Shown: positions 17,313 through 26,237, numbered from the stretch's first letter. The stretch is 64,000 nt of DNA from Methanocella arvoryzae MRE50 (GCF_000063445.1 NC_009464.1:124001-188000), one strand, 5' to 3'. Notes: generated by a model not told the origin, from the letters alone. Translations and numbers: made by a program.

Positions 17313-17352
17313 AAAAAGCCCAAATCCCCACCCGGGAGATCTGGGCTTTTTT
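17313..17352 (-). terminator. Strong hairpin-T terminator after tRNA-Glu
   Basis: AAAAAGCCCA pairs with TGGGCTTTTT around a 20-base loop. It is immediately downstream of tRNA-Glu on the minus strand and symmetrical enough to stop transcripts from the plus strand as well. Confidence 0.7.
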
Positions 17353-17357
17353 ATCAG

Positions 17358-17432
17358 TGCTCCGATGGGGATTTGAACCCCAGTCGACGGAGTGAGAGTC
17401 CGTCATGATTGGCCGGTCTACACTATCGGAGC
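17358..17432 (-). tRNA. tRNA-Glu (CTC anticodon)
   Basis: On the minus strand the acceptor is GCTCCGA/TCGGAGC with discriminator A. The anticodon stem ACGGA/TCCGT encloses loop CTCTCAC (anticodon CTC), and the T arm is TGGGG TTCAAAT CCCCA. CCA is not encoded and no intron is present. A TATA-like TTTAAATA lies about 35-45 bases upstream (near 17468-17476). Confidence 0.95.
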
Positions 17433-17544
17433 ATTACTGTTGTGCGACACATAGAAGTCATTTATGATATTTAAAATTTGCGTTCGGTATCATGGGTTTA
17501 TTCAATCTTACTGTATTAAAATCAGGATAGAACATAAAGTACCC

Positions 17545-17679
17545 CTACTTCCTGGTTGCCATCTGCTGCCGTGCTTCCTTCCCTCTCCGGATAAGCTCCC
17601 GGACTCTTTGCCCGCCTTTGCGGCCTGCATCTTCGACCGTCATTTTGCCCTTCTGCTCTACTTTGGTCCTTTCTGCCAT
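17545..17679 (-). CDS. Small KGG-motif stress protein (copy 2)
   Basis: A 44-residue hydrophilic protein starting MAERTKVEQKGK, with one KGG motif (EDAGRKGGQRVRELIRRGK) and a basic tail. It is shorter than the copy at 12017 (one KGG block instead of two) and shares the MTV-x-AGRKGG core. GGGGAT sits before ATG 17679 on the minus strand. A likely role is stress or desiccation protection, as proposed for KGG proteins. The gene lies between tRNA-Glu and fprA. Confidence 0.75.
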   Translation of the reverse strand: MAERTKVEQKGKMTVEDAGRKGGQRVRELIRRGKEARQQMATRK

Positions 17680-17824
17680 TAGATCCCCGCGCTCTGATGT
17701 GAGTGTATTGTTAAAACTATATGGTGATGCTTAAGCGTGCATATCCATGACGTGAGTCGACTGCTCTACAGGCTGGCCATGCCCAGGTGTAAGTGTAAGG
17801 TGTAAAAAAGTATAGGCTGAAGCA

Positions 17825-17894
17825 CTTCTGCCGGTCCGGGGGTGATTATTGCATACCGACCTGTCATTCGTCTGTTTTGCCAGACCGGCAGAAG
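17825..17894. repeat. 12-bp perfect inverted repeat downstream of fprA
   Basis: CTTCTGCCGGTC (17825-17836) is matched by GACCGGCAGAAG (17883-17894), separated by 46 bases. It lies 65 bp after the fprA stop. It may be a terminator-like 3' structure or a dispersed palindromic unit. Confidence 0.5.
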
Positions 17895-17958
17895 CGCCTC
17901 TGGTTTAATCTATGGGTACTTACTGGTGTTTGATGTTTAATAATCCTTAGCCAGCAAC

Positions 17959-19176
17959 TCACATCGCTTTGACGCGGCGTGCGATCTCCTTGCCCATCTC
18001 GTAGCATTGCTTCTGCTCTGCGTCGTCGGGCTTGTAGTAGACCTCGTATCCGTCGTTGATCACTTCGATGCCCGCGGCTTTGAGCTCGGCATTAATCAGC
18101 TTTATGGTGCCGCCGTGGCCGCCGTGGGAGCCGAAGGCGCAGCCGATTTTCTTCTTGCCCAGCTTACCGGGCTCCACGCCCTTTAAGTAGCAGAGGAAAT
18201 CAGCTACAGTCGGATACATCTGGTTCTGCAGGGTGGGCGATCCGACCAGGATGGCCTTGGAGTCGAGGACGTCAGTGACTACGTTGCTCCTGTGGGTGCC
18301 TTCGTGCTTGCCATCCTTGAGGATGTGGACCTTGACTTCCACGCCCTCTGCCATAATGCCCTCGGCGAGCATCTTCGCCATGGCATCTGTCGATCCGTGC
18401 ATGGTGTCATAGACGATGGTTACCTTGTTCCTGGATTCTCCCTTGCACCAGCTGACGTAAGAGCCGAGCAGGTCTCCGACGTAGGATCTCCAGATGACGC
18501 CATGGCTGGGGGCGATCATCTTGATCTCAACCTTGAGGTTAGTGACCTCATCGAGCTTCTTGATCACTCTCGGTGCCAGGGGCACGATCAGGTTGGCGAA
18601 GAACTTTTTCGCATGCTTGAGTGATTCTTCCTTGCCAAGCTCGTCGTCGAACCTCTCGCAGCCGGCGATGTGCTGGCCGAAGGCGTCGTTCGGGAAAAGG
18701 ACCTTTTCTTCAGCGAGATAAGTGAACATGCTGTCCGGCCAGTGGAGCATGGGGGCTTCCAGGAAGACCAGAGTTTTACCATTGCCCAGGCTGAGCGATT
18801 CAAGGCTCTTGACAGTCTTGAAGTTCCAGCCGACGGTGTCATAGTGCTTGCCGAAGCCTTTGACTGCGTTCTCGGTGCAGTAGATGGGTACGTTCGGGAG
18901 CATCTTCTGCAGCATCGGAAGTGCTCCCGAGTGGTCCTTCTCCACATGGTTCATGATAATGTAGTCGATCTTCTTCGGGTCGACGACGGACTTGATCCTC
19001 TCGATCATCTGCTTCTCGTGGCCCGGGTAGGTGTTGTCGATCAGTGCCACTTTCTCTCCTACGATCAGGTAGGCGTTGTAAGTGGTGCCCGGCAGCGTGT
19101 AGCCGTGGTAGTCCCTTAAGTTCCAGTCGATCGCTCCGACCCAGTATACGCCGTTGGAAATTTCTACTGCTTTCAT
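17959..19176 (-). CDS. fprA: F420H2 oxidase FprA (flavodiiron protein)
   Basis: Reduces O2 to water with electrons from reduced coenzyme F420, protecting methanogens from oxygen. The 405-residue protein has an N-terminal metallo-beta-lactamase-like domain with the diiron ligands His77-x-Glu79-x-Asp81-His82, His145, Asp164 and His225. A C-terminal flavodoxin domain follows (about 250-400; FMN loop TMHGSTD). The F420H2-using type is inferred from the methanogen context. The promoter region carries repeated GTTCG/CGAAC elements. Confidence 0.95.
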   Translation of the reverse strand: MKAVEISNGVYWVGAIDWNLRDYHGYTLPGTTYNAYLIVGEKVALIDNTYPGHEKQMIERIKSVVDPKKIDYIIMNHVEKDHSGALPMLQKMLPNVPIYCTENAVKGFGKHYDTVGWNFKTVKSLESLSLGNGKTLVFLEAPMLHWPDSMFTYLAEEKVLFPNDAFGQHIAGCERFDDELGKEESLKHAKKFFANLIVPLAPRVIKKLDEVTNLKVEIKMIAPSHGVIWRSYVGDLLGSYVSWCKGESRNKVTIVYDTMHGSTDAMAKMLAEGIMAEGVEVKVHILKDGKHEGTHRSNVVTDVLDSKAILVGSPTLQNQMYPTVADFLCYLKGVEPGKLGKKKIGCAFGSHGGHGGTIKLINAELKAAGIEVINDGYEVYYKPDDAEQKQCYEMGKEIARRVKAM

Positions 19177-19237
19177 GCTGTTAGTCTCCGGTAAATTGGT
19201 TAAGTGATATGTCGTTTGAATATCTGACTACTTAAAA

Positions 19238-19274
19238 GTTCGTGATATAACGAACGTTCTATTGTATGCGAACG
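19238..19274. promoter_or_regulatory. Cluster of inverted GTTCG repeats in the fprA promoter
   Basis: GTTCGT-GATATA-ACGAAC (19238-19255, perfect 6+6) overlaps the palindrome GAACGTTC (19252-19259), and a further GCGAACG lies at 19268. They flank a TATA-like TTTTAAGT on the minus strand, 60-100 bp before the fprA start. A redox- or oxygen-responsive regulator is a reasonable guess. Confidence 0.5.
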
Positions 19275-19349
19275 ATTGTATTTTAAGGTTTCGGCTGGCC
19301 AGAGAGGAAAAATATAATAAAAAATTATGATTGGGTGGCTATCATTGCG

Positions 19350-21215
19350 TCACTCGACGCGATAGATCCTGTATTGTTCGCCATTGGGCGCAGTCCAGTC
19401 AAACACCGGCTCCCAGTATTCAAACAGCGACTGGTTTACGTGGTACATCTGAGATCGGAGCTCCTGGGGCCCTAAATGTACGTAGCTGATGTTTTGTTCT
19501 TTTAACCGTTCTATCATCGCGTGCATGCTCTCAGCATTATATATGCTCCTCACTGTCTGGACTCGATCGTTTGTATCTACTCCGTGGGTGTACATCCATG
19601 GGTAGTATCCCAGGTATGACAGCCGCCCGGCGAGGGCGATCACCGGGTGCGTGGGCGCGTCGCCCGTCAAAAACACGGCGTCCGGGGGAGTATTTTGCAT
19701 AACCCAGTCGGCTACATAGATGTCGTTCTTGGAGAACTCCACGTATGGCTGGGAGACTATGAAAAAGGCTACGAGTGCGCCAGTCAGGATTGTCAGGGCG
19801 AAGACCAGGGCGAAAAGGGGCTTCCCGGCAACTCTGAAGTCATAAATACGGAGGAGTGCCACTGCGATAAACAGGGCGGAGGGCATGAGCCAGAAGCTGA
19901 ACATCTTGTGGTTATCATAGTCCCAGGCCTGGAAGACGATGACGTTGGCGACGATAAAGATGGCCAGGTAGGGAAGGTAGAACATGGCTTTCTTCTTGCC
20001 TGCTATCAGCAATCCAGCGATCAGCAGGAAGAGTTCCAGGCCCATATTCATAATCCAGAAGCCAGGTATGTCCGTCAGGGATCCGGCCATCCAGCCGAGC
20101 TGTACTCGAATCAATGACTGGGCGCCCTGTCCAGTGATGTAGACGGCCTGGGGAAGAGCGAGGATAATGGCCGGTAGCATGAAGTAGTACCACTGTCTCT
20201 CCCGGTACAGTATGAAGAGGAATACCATCGAGATCATGACGCAGGCGTAAGAATACGTGTGGAGTAAAGGCAGCAGGCCGGCCAGCACGCCTATTACGAG
20301 GAGAGTCATTCTGCCCGATTTGCCATCTTTGTTTTTCTCAAGATATTGTGTATAGGATATGAGTATGATCAGAGCTCCGACGGCAAACCCGATCAAAGCT
20401 GCCCGCTGGGCCATGATAATGATGAGGAAGTTGGTAAAGACGTAGTTGAGGTCGAAGACGCAGGTATAATTAAGGTTATTCGTAGTCAGGAAAGTCATGA
20501 TGGGCTGTCCTGATGTGCTCCAGTCTTTGAAGGCCTGTATGAACTGTAGCCCGCCGCTGAAGGCAACAACTGATGCAGTGATCAGGCCGCCGGCCACTCT
20601 TCCCGTAAACCTGCACCCCAGAGAATAAATCAGGTAGAACAGCGACGTCATCAGGCTGATGCCGGGGAGTACTACGCTCCACTGGATGCCGCTGCCCAGC
20701 CGGTCCAGCAGCGCTGAGTAGAAGTCTATCAGGAATGTGTACCTCAACAGGTGCCCGGACATGATCGGGTACTGTGGAAGGTAGTTGCTGCCCTGGGAAA
20801 AGGAAGTGATGATCGAGGTGTGGAAAGCAGCGTCTCCGTAGAAGGGAAAGGCGATGTGGTACTCTCCCCCGTAGTACGTGAGTAAGCCCTGGTACATGAG
20901 GATGGCAGACGCAGCCAGGATCAGGAGGAATGCGGGGAGATGTTTTTTCTCCGGGGCCGGCCTGTCGGTCCATGGCTTCAGATATATTATGGCCGCAATC
21001 ATCAGCAGAGTCGTTAGAAGAATGCTGATATCCAGGCTGCCGGTGAACAGGTAAACTACCAGTGCTACCCAGGTAGCAGGGATGATGCCGATCACTGGCG
21101 AAGCGGCAGCAGCCTCCATCCAGGTCAGGTGACTTCGCAAGCGGATGGCCAGAGCATAGCCGGCGAAGATTGTCAGTGCGAAGAAGATCAGCGCAACCAG
21201 TCCGTACAGGAACAC
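19350..21215 (-). CDS. Polytopic membrane protein with C-terminal ectodomain, GT-C-like
   Basis: 621 residues. At least twelve hydrophobic helices fill the first 490 residues, followed by a soluble domain of about 130 residues (VADWVMQNTPPDAVFLTGD..., ending YRIYRVE). The acidic first loop (YGGEYHIAFPFYGDAAFH, near 115-130) is placed as in GT-C lipid-linked sugar transferases of the PMT/STT3/DUF2298 kind. The C-terminal domain resembles that of the protein at 23088. It faces the 21305 operon divergently. A role in envelope glycosylation is inferred. Confidence 0.7.
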   Translation of the reverse strand: MFLYGLVALIFFALTIFAGYALAIRLRSHLTWMEAAAASPVIGIIPATWVALVVYLFTGSLDISILLTTLLMIAAIIYLKPWTDRPAPEKKHLPAFLLILAASAILMYQGLLTYYGGEYHIAFPFYGDAAFHTSIITSFSQGSNYLPQYPIMSGHLLRYTFLIDFYSALLDRLGSGIQWSVVLPGISLMTSLFYLIYSLGCRFTGRVAGGLITASVVAFSGGLQFIQAFKDWSTSGQPIMTFLTTNNLNYTCVFDLNYVFTNFLIIIMAQRAALIGFAVGALIILISYTQYLEKNKDGKSGRMTLLVIGVLAGLLPLLHTYSYACVMISMVFLFILYRERQWYYFMLPAIILALPQAVYITGQGAQSLIRVQLGWMAGSLTDIPGFWIMNMGLELFLLIAGLLIAGKKKAMFYLPYLAIFIVANVIVFQAWDYDNHKMFSFWLMPSALFIAVALLRIYDFRVAGKPLFALVFALTILTGALVAFFIVSQPYVEFSKNDIYVADWVMQNTPPDAVFLTGDAPTHPVIALAGRLSYLGYYPWMYTHGVDTNDRVQTVRSIYNAESMHAMIERLKEQNISYVHLGPQELRSQMYHVNQSLFEYWEPVFDWTAPNGEQYRIYRVE

Positions 21216-21254
21216 GGCTGATAGTAAAAGGGCATCGCTATTAAACCTTTTTGA

Positions 21255-21282
21255 GGTTTTTACACCAGGGCGGTTTTTACAC
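21255..21282. promoter_or_regulatory. Direct repeat GGTTTTTACAC in the divergent promoter
   Basis: Two exact 11-bp copies (21255-21265 and 21272-21282), start to start 17 bp apart, lie between the divergent envelope genes. They could be a regulator site for one or both directions. Confidence 0.4.
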
Positions 21283-21304
21283 TGACTTGCAGTAAACTAT
21301 ATGA

Positions 21305-21925
21305 ATGAAAGACTTGAATTTAGATCGTACTATGAGCAAAGGGGAGCATATTGTCAAATCTGTCCTGGTCCTTATCCTGTTTGCGGCGATGGCTTACGCT
21401 TCTTATAGCTGGCACGGTTTCGATAAGGATTACATACTGATCCCGCAGGACGCGCTTCCCAGATACATTATCCCTGTCGAGCCGAATACTTACATCTTCT
21501 TCCCCGAAGTCCCCTGGTTTTCCCAGTGCTGGATGGGCGTCCAGGTACTGAAGGGCGAGCTCGAAGCCACTGAATGGATCAAGGAGAACACTGCTGAGAC
21601 AGATAAATTCGTCAACGACATTCCCGGAGCAGAACTGGTCATGGGTATGACTACCAGGGTATCCACGGTGGGCGGCGACTGGGCGAACGCCCCGAACGCG
21701 GTACAGGATATGTACGATAATTCTGAAATATACAGCACGGCCGATGCAAAAAGGGCACACGATCTGGCGGTAGGCATGAATGCCACCTACGTGGTCTCGC
21801 CCAATCGCAATGTCTGGGCCGGCGCTTACGATAACTACGGGAACCGGGAAAAGTTCGAGGATACGAGGTATTTCGAGCCGGTCTATCGTAATAACGATGT
21901 CACTATCTACAAGGTGTTACCGTGA
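21305..21925 (+). CDS. Membrane-anchored ectodomain protein of the envelope cluster
   Basis: 206 residues: a short basic N-terminus, one transmembrane helix (about 17-35), then an extracellular domain. The part from TEWIKENTAETDKFVNDIPG onwards resembles the C-terminal soluble domains of the neighbouring polytopic proteins (compare AQWIKANTPRDAV at 23088 and ADWVMQNTPPDAV at 19350). It ends NNDVTIYKVLP, like the other domains' endings. The next gene, starting within its stop, encodes the membrane part without such a domain, so the two look like a split version of a normally single protein. Confidence 0.65.
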   Translation: MKDLNLDRTMSKGEHIVKSVLVLILFAAMAYASYSWHGFDKDYILIPQDALPRYIIPVEPNTYIFFPEVPWFSQCWMGVQVLKGELEATEWIKENTAETDKFVNDIPGAELVMGMTTRVSTVGGDWANAPNAVQDMYDNSEIYSTADAKRAHDLAVGMNATYVVSPNRNVWAGAYDNYGNREKFEDTRYFEPVYRNNDVTIYKVLP

Positions 21926-23091
21926 ACATAGAAGAGTTTATCAAGCGCTACTGGTATTACGGGGCACTCCTTATTATTGTCCTCATAGCCTTACTGTACC
22001 GGGCTCAAATTCTGGGCAACTTCCTGATTCCCACGTGGGGCAACACTATGTATCACGTGGGTATCGAGCGGGAAATGATCGAGACCCAGCATTACCCGAC
22101 GACCGAGCTATCCTACGGCGGGGGTTTCCCCAACTTCTACGTGCCTGGTTTCCGGCTTCTCGTAGCCTCGCTATCCATCGCCACAGGCATCGACGTGATG
22201 GTCATGTCAGCCCTGATCGTTCCGGTGCTCGGGGTGTTCGGCTTGCTGGCAGTCTATGCAATCGCCTACCGGCTCAGCGGCGGCAATAAATTCGTAGGGC
22301 TCTTTGCGGCATTCTTTTTCCTGCTCTCGCCCGACATCACGCTCAACACCGTCAGGCCTTTCCCTCAGCTAATGGGCTTGTTTATCCTGCCGCTGGCCTT
22401 GTACTTCCTGTTGCGGGAAGACTGGCCTATGGCTATTCTCATGTCGGTCACGATGGCGCTGACCCACCAGCAGTCCATGTTCACGATGGTCGGCATCATG
22501 GGCCTGTACATGGTCTTCCAGTTTGCATATGCCGCCATCAAGACTAAAGACTTCAAAAAGCCGGCGATGGTGACGATCTGTATCCTGGCGCTGGTCATGA
22601 CCTATGCGATATGGCAGATGCTGACCATGGGCACCCTGAACATCCTGAATATCGCTCAGATCACCTACCATGAGGCGTGGCCTGTAACGATGTCCACCAT
22701 TATCCAGACCGGGCTGTTCGTGCTCCTGTTCTTCATCCCCGGGCTCGTCTACATCTTCCTGGAAAACGACTCGAAAAAGGCTGCTGCCGGCCAACCGCCA
22801 GCGTCTGCTCAGGCAGGCCGGAAAGCCCGGAATAACTATAACCTGAACATCTCCGTCGACGCGAAGCTCCTCATACTCTCCTGGATCGCTGCCACCGTAA
22901 TCCTGTTCAAAAACGAAATGTGGGGCATCTGGCTATCTGCGCTCACGCACATCAGCGCGTTCAACCTCTCCACAATGCAAAGCCGGTTCTACACCTACTT
23001 CACCGAGGTAGCCATCATCATCGCCGCCTTCGGCATGTACTGGCTGCTGTCGCTGATCAACTTCGACGTCATGCTGGAGAAGCAGGAATGA
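21922..23091 (+). CDS. Polytopic membrane protein, GT-C-like (membrane half)
   Basis: 389 residues with about ten transmembrane helices and a GTG start overlapping the preceding stop by 4 bp. The first outer loop (GNTMYHVGIEREMIETQHYPTTEL, roughly residues 40-63) has the acidic pattern and position seen in GT-C enzymes. A hydrophilic Ala/Gln-rich linker interrupts the helices near 290-310. Unlike its neighbours it ends right after the last helix, without an ectodomain. Its partner is probably the protein of 21305. Substrate unknown. Confidence 0.65.
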   Translation: MNIEEFIKRYWYYGALLIIVLIALLYRAQILGNFLIPTWGNTMYHVGIEREMIETQHYPTTELSYGGGFPNFYVPGFRLLVASLSIATGIDVMVMSALIVPVLGVFGLLAVYAIAYRLSGGNKFVGLFAAFFFLLSPDITLNTVRPFPQLMGLFILPLALYFLLREDWPMAILMSVTMALTHQQSMFTMVGIMGLYMVFQFAYAAIKTKDFKKPAMVTICILALVMTYAIWQMLTMGTLNILNIAQITYHEAWPVTMSTIIQTGLFVLLFFIPGLVYIFLENDSKKAAAGQPPASAQAGRKARNNYNLNISVDAKLLILSWIAATVILFKNEMWGIWLSALTHISAFNLSTMQSRFYTYFTEVAIIIAAFGMYWLLSLINFDVMLEKQE

Positions 23092-24983
23092 GAAGAGAGT
23101 ACTGGCTCGGGCTTACCCTCGCAGGCCTCGGGATGATGCTTCCGCTGGGCTGGCTTACTTTCGTACTGCTGCTAGTCATTCCTGGGCTGGCGATCCTGCT
23201 CCTGCTGAAAGATCGGATGACTCTGTCCGAATTGATAGGTGTTTCGGGCACCCTGTCCATACTGGTTTTTCCCCTTGTAATACTGTTCATATCGCCAGTA
23301 TCAGTCCGGCTTGCAGGCATACTGCTCGGATTGATTGTCATCGCTGCAGGATTCTACGGCTTCTGGAAACGGAAAACGATCACCGTGGACACTTCCGACT
23401 GGCAGGTGCAGGTCATCGCAGCCCTCATCTTCCTTATCGTGCTGTTCATCATGCTGAAGACCTTCGTGATTACTGACAAGGGGCTGGAGATCGCTACCAC
23501 ACATGCCTCAGACCTGAACTGGCACCTGTCGATCGCCCAGCGCTTTATCGAGGCCCCTCAGCTGCCTCCGCAGGACCCTTATCTGCCAGGTTATGAGATC
23601 GTCTACAACTGGTTTATGCAGGTCGTATTCGGAGAGCTGACCCTGTTGACCGGACTAAGCCTGTTCGAGGTCTTCAAAGTACTGATTACCTTTGTATCTG
23701 CCCTCATCTTTATCGACGCTTACCTGCTGGCCCGCACCATATTTGACGAAGACTTGAAAGCCTCATTGCTGGCGGGGATCATATATGTAGTAAGTTCAGG
23801 ACTTTCATGGCTGTATCTTGCCTATCTTGCACTGAGTGACCGATCTATAGATATGTTCCGGATCCTCATCTTCGAGTGGACCGGTATCATGGGGCTGAAG
23901 TACGATTCGCCATCGCTTTACATGCTGCTGCCCCAGACCCAGACGTTCGGCCTGCTGGCCATGATTTTTGGACTTTACATTTACCTTCAGGCAGTGAGTA
24001 AAAAATCGCTCGCCATCTCGATCGTAGCGGGAGTTGCCCTTGCGTCGCTGGTCATGTTCCACGTGATCACCGCATTCCCGGTATTCATGGCGCTCGGCCT
24101 GTACTTCCTGTACTTACTATTCAAAGAGCGTAAACAGATCCTCGGGAACAGAGACCTCAGCATTATCCCTGTAGCTGCGATCCCCTTAATCATGGCTGCC
24201 ATAGCCACAATTTATGAGATCATGCTGATGTCCTCGAACGCGGGCTCGCAGATCAGCCTCGGCCACCACCCCGACGTATATGTGACCCTGCTCGTGACTC
24301 TCGGGCCGCTGTTACCGTTCGCCATCTGGGGTATGTACAGGGCTAAAAATAACCAGTATGCCGTGCTCCTGATGATCTTCGCGGTGCTGAACTTCGTCTT
24401 CCTCAACATCTTCGAGATGACGATGACTCACAATACCTACCGGTTCCTCGTCTACCTGGCGCTGCCGGTATCGCTCTTCGCCGGCCTGGCTCTGTCGAAG
24501 TGGCTGTTCTCTGCCTCGAAGCTTAAGATCATTACCGCAGCCCTCATCATTCTCGCTCTGGTCCCTTCGACGGTATGCATAATCATGTTCTACAACGACT
24601 CGTCCTATGTACACGCCCCTCCGGGAGACGTTAAAGCGGCACAGTGGATTAAGGCCAACACTCCAAGAGATGCGGTCATATACGAGGAGCCGACACACTT
24701 CGTCAGGGTTCCGGTCATGACCGGCAGAAACGATGCGTACGCCGGAGAGATATACACGCTACAGTATCATAACGTGAACAAGCAGAGGGAGATGGAAGCC
24801 ATCCTCCATATGACCGATAAGGACGCGCTGTACAATACTATGCTCTCCGAGGGCGTAGACTACGTGTTCGTCGGGTCGAAAGAAAGCGGCTACTCGTTTG
24901 CAGAGACACTGAAAAGCAATCCGGGCTTTACAGTGGTGTATGACGAGGAAGGCGTAAAAATATATCAGGTAAACCGACCATAG
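23088..24983 (+). CDS. Polytopic membrane protein with C-terminal ectodomain, GT-C-like
   Basis: 631 residues from ATG 23088, which overlaps the stop of the previous gene (ATGA). The open frame continues 56 codons upstream but there overlaps the conserved 3' end of that gene. The first 500 residues hold 12 or more helices. The first large outer loop contains THASDLNWHLSIAQRF, a GT-C-like acidic motif. The last 130 residues (AAQWIKANTPRDAV..., ending GVKIYQVNRP) form the same ectodomain type as in 19350 and 21305. Likely part of a surface glycan system. Confidence 0.7.
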   Translation: MRREYWLGLTLAGLGMMLPLGWLTFVLLLVIPGLAILLLLKDRMTLSELIGVSGTLSILVFPLVILFISPVSVRLAGILLGLIVIAAGFYGFWKRKTITVDTSDWQVQVIAALIFLIVLFIMLKTFVITDKGLEIATTHASDLNWHLSIAQRFIEAPQLPPQDPYLPGYEIVYNWFMQVVFGELTLLTGLSLFEVFKVLITFVSALIFIDAYLLARTIFDEDLKASLLAGIIYVVSSGLSWLYLAYLALSDRSIDMFRILIFEWTGIMGLKYDSPSLYMLLPQTQTFGLLAMIFGLYIYLQAVSKKSLAISIVAGVALASLVMFHVITAFPVFMALGLYFLYLLFKERKQILGNRDLSIIPVAAIPLIMAAIATIYEIMLMSSNAGSQISLGHHPDVYVTLLVTLGPLLPFAIWGMYRAKNNQYAVLLMIFAVLNFVFLNIFEMTMTHNTYRFLVYLALPVSLFAGLALSKWLFSASKLKIITAALIILALVPSTVCIIMFYNDSSYVHAPPGDVKAAQWIKANTPRDAVIYEEPTHFVRVPVMTGRNDAYAGEIYTLQYHNVNKQREMEAILHMTDKDALYNTMLSEGVDYVFVGSKESGYSFAETLKSNPGFTVVYDEEGVKIYQVNRP

Positions 24984-24992
24984 GGTGATAAG

Positions 24993-25304
24993 ATGGAAAT
25001 CTCGATACTAGACTGGATTGCCTTTATCCTTGCATTCCTGTACCTGCTCATACTGCCGGGCGCCAACATCCTCCGGACTACCGGCTGGGTGAAGACGAAG
25101 GGCTACAACCTGCCCGAAACCATCGTCGTAGCATTCGGCATCAGCGTCGCAATCCTCGTCATAGTCTCTCTTGGGCTTGCACTGTGGTTCAGCATAGGGC
25201 TAAATTTTTATACGTTAATGATCGCTGAAACACTGGTGATCATCCTCACTACAAGAGAAGTCGTGGGCTTTTTCCGCCGGATGATCAGGAAGCCTGCGGC
25301 ATAA
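24993..25304 (+). CDS. Small membrane protein, DUF1616-like N-terminal segment
   Basis: 103 residues with three hydrophobic helices (about 9-24, 47-67 and 70-88) and a basic C-terminus. The start, with (L/I)LPGANILR after helix 1 followed by a second helix pair, resembles the start of archaeal DUF1616 membrane proteins. It follows the large gene at 23088 by 9 bp with GGTGAT before ATG 24993. It is probably an accessory subunit of the envelope cluster; no function is known. Confidence 0.6.
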   Translation: MEISILDWIAFILAFLYLLILPGANILRTTGWVKTKGYNLPETIVVAFGISVAILVIVSLGLALWFSIGLNFYTLMIAETLVIILTTREVVGFFRRMIRKPAA

Positions 25305-25307
25305 ATC

Positions 25308-26237
25308 ATGGAGAGCACAGTGACAGCGGCTAATCTCATCGATCTTTTACGGAAGCAGGGGTACCATATACTCGGCAGGCACAGCGCTATCAAGCCCTGC
25401 CTGTGGCTGAACCGGTCGATCAAGGCTAAGGGTTCCTGCTATAAAGCCCAGTTCTACGGCATTAGTTCCCACCGCTGCGTCCAGATGACGCCCTGTGTCG
25501 CCTGCAATCAGCGTTGCCTTCACTGCTGGAGGCCGGTAGAAGAACCATTCACCATAGAATCCTGGGATAAGCCAGAACTGATCGCAGAGCAGGCAATAGC
25601 CGAGCAACTCCGCTTCGTATCAGGATATGGCGGTACCGACTCTGCGGACAAGGCCATATGGAAAGAGGCGTTCAAGCCAAAACACGCGGCCATCTCGCTC
25701 GTAGGCGAGCCTACCTTATACCCTTACCTGGACGAGCTTATAGAGCTGTTCAAGAGTAAGGAAATGTCTACTTTTATCGTCACCAACGGGACTCGTCCGG
25801 ATGTGCTGGCGCAGATCAGCCCCAGCCAGCTTTACATGTCGCTCGACGCTCCGGATCACGAGACCTATCTGGCAACCTGCAACCCTGCCGGAGACCTGTG
25901 GAATAAAGTACAGGAATCTCTCGAAGTCCTCGGATCCCGGCCTCAGCAGCGCAGAGCCCTGCGCATCACCCTCGTCAAAGGCCTGAACATGAAAGACCCG
26001 GCAGGCTATGCCCGGCAGATCAGTACTGCAAAGCCAGACTACGTGGAAGTCAAAGCATACATGCATTTAGGATACAGCCGGTACCGGCTTCCCCGTGAAG
26101 CGATGCCCCGCCATGCTGAAGTGTTAGAGTTCGCTAAAGACGTAGCGGCCGCATGCGGCTACAAGCTGGCAATGGACGTGGAACTCAGCAGAGTCGTATT
26201 ACTGAGCAGAGACGGGACGGCCAGACGGCTTGAGTAG
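25308..26237 (+). CDS. taw1: tRNA 4-demethylwyosine synthase (Taw1/TYW1)
   Basis: Radical SAM enzyme that condenses pyruvate with N1-methylguanosine-37 of tRNA-Phe to build the tricyclic wyosine base. Residues Cys66-x3-Cys70-x2-Cys73 (CNQRCLHC) bind the SAM cluster. Cys31, Cys44 and Cys57, spaced 13 and 13, match the second cluster of archaeal TYW1. SLVGEPTLYPY follows in the usual place. The 309-residue length is normal and, as usual for archaea, the flavodoxin domain of eukaryotic TYW1 is absent. It starts 3 bp after the membrane gene, so it is probably the last gene of that transcript. Confidence 0.95.
   Translation: MESTVTAANLIDLLRKQGYHILGRHSAIKPCLWLNRSIKAKGSCYKAQFYGISSHRCVQMTPCVACNQRCLHCWRPVEEPFTIESWDKPELIAEQAIAEQLRFVSGYGGTDSADKAIWKEAFKPKHAAISLVGEPTLYPYLDELIELFKSKEMSTFIVTNGTRPDVLAQISPSQLYMSLDAPDHETYLATCNPAGDLWNKVQESLEVLGSRPQQRRALRITLVKGLNMKDPAGYARQISTAKPDYVEVKAYMHLGYSRYRLPREAMPRHAEVLEFAKDVAAACGYKLAMDVELSRVVLLSRDGTARRLE

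Noticed and set aside
22920-23087. Upstream extension of the gene at 23088
   Set aside because: It overlaps the conserved end of the preceding membrane gene; the His/Arg-rich translation is an out-of-frame artefact.
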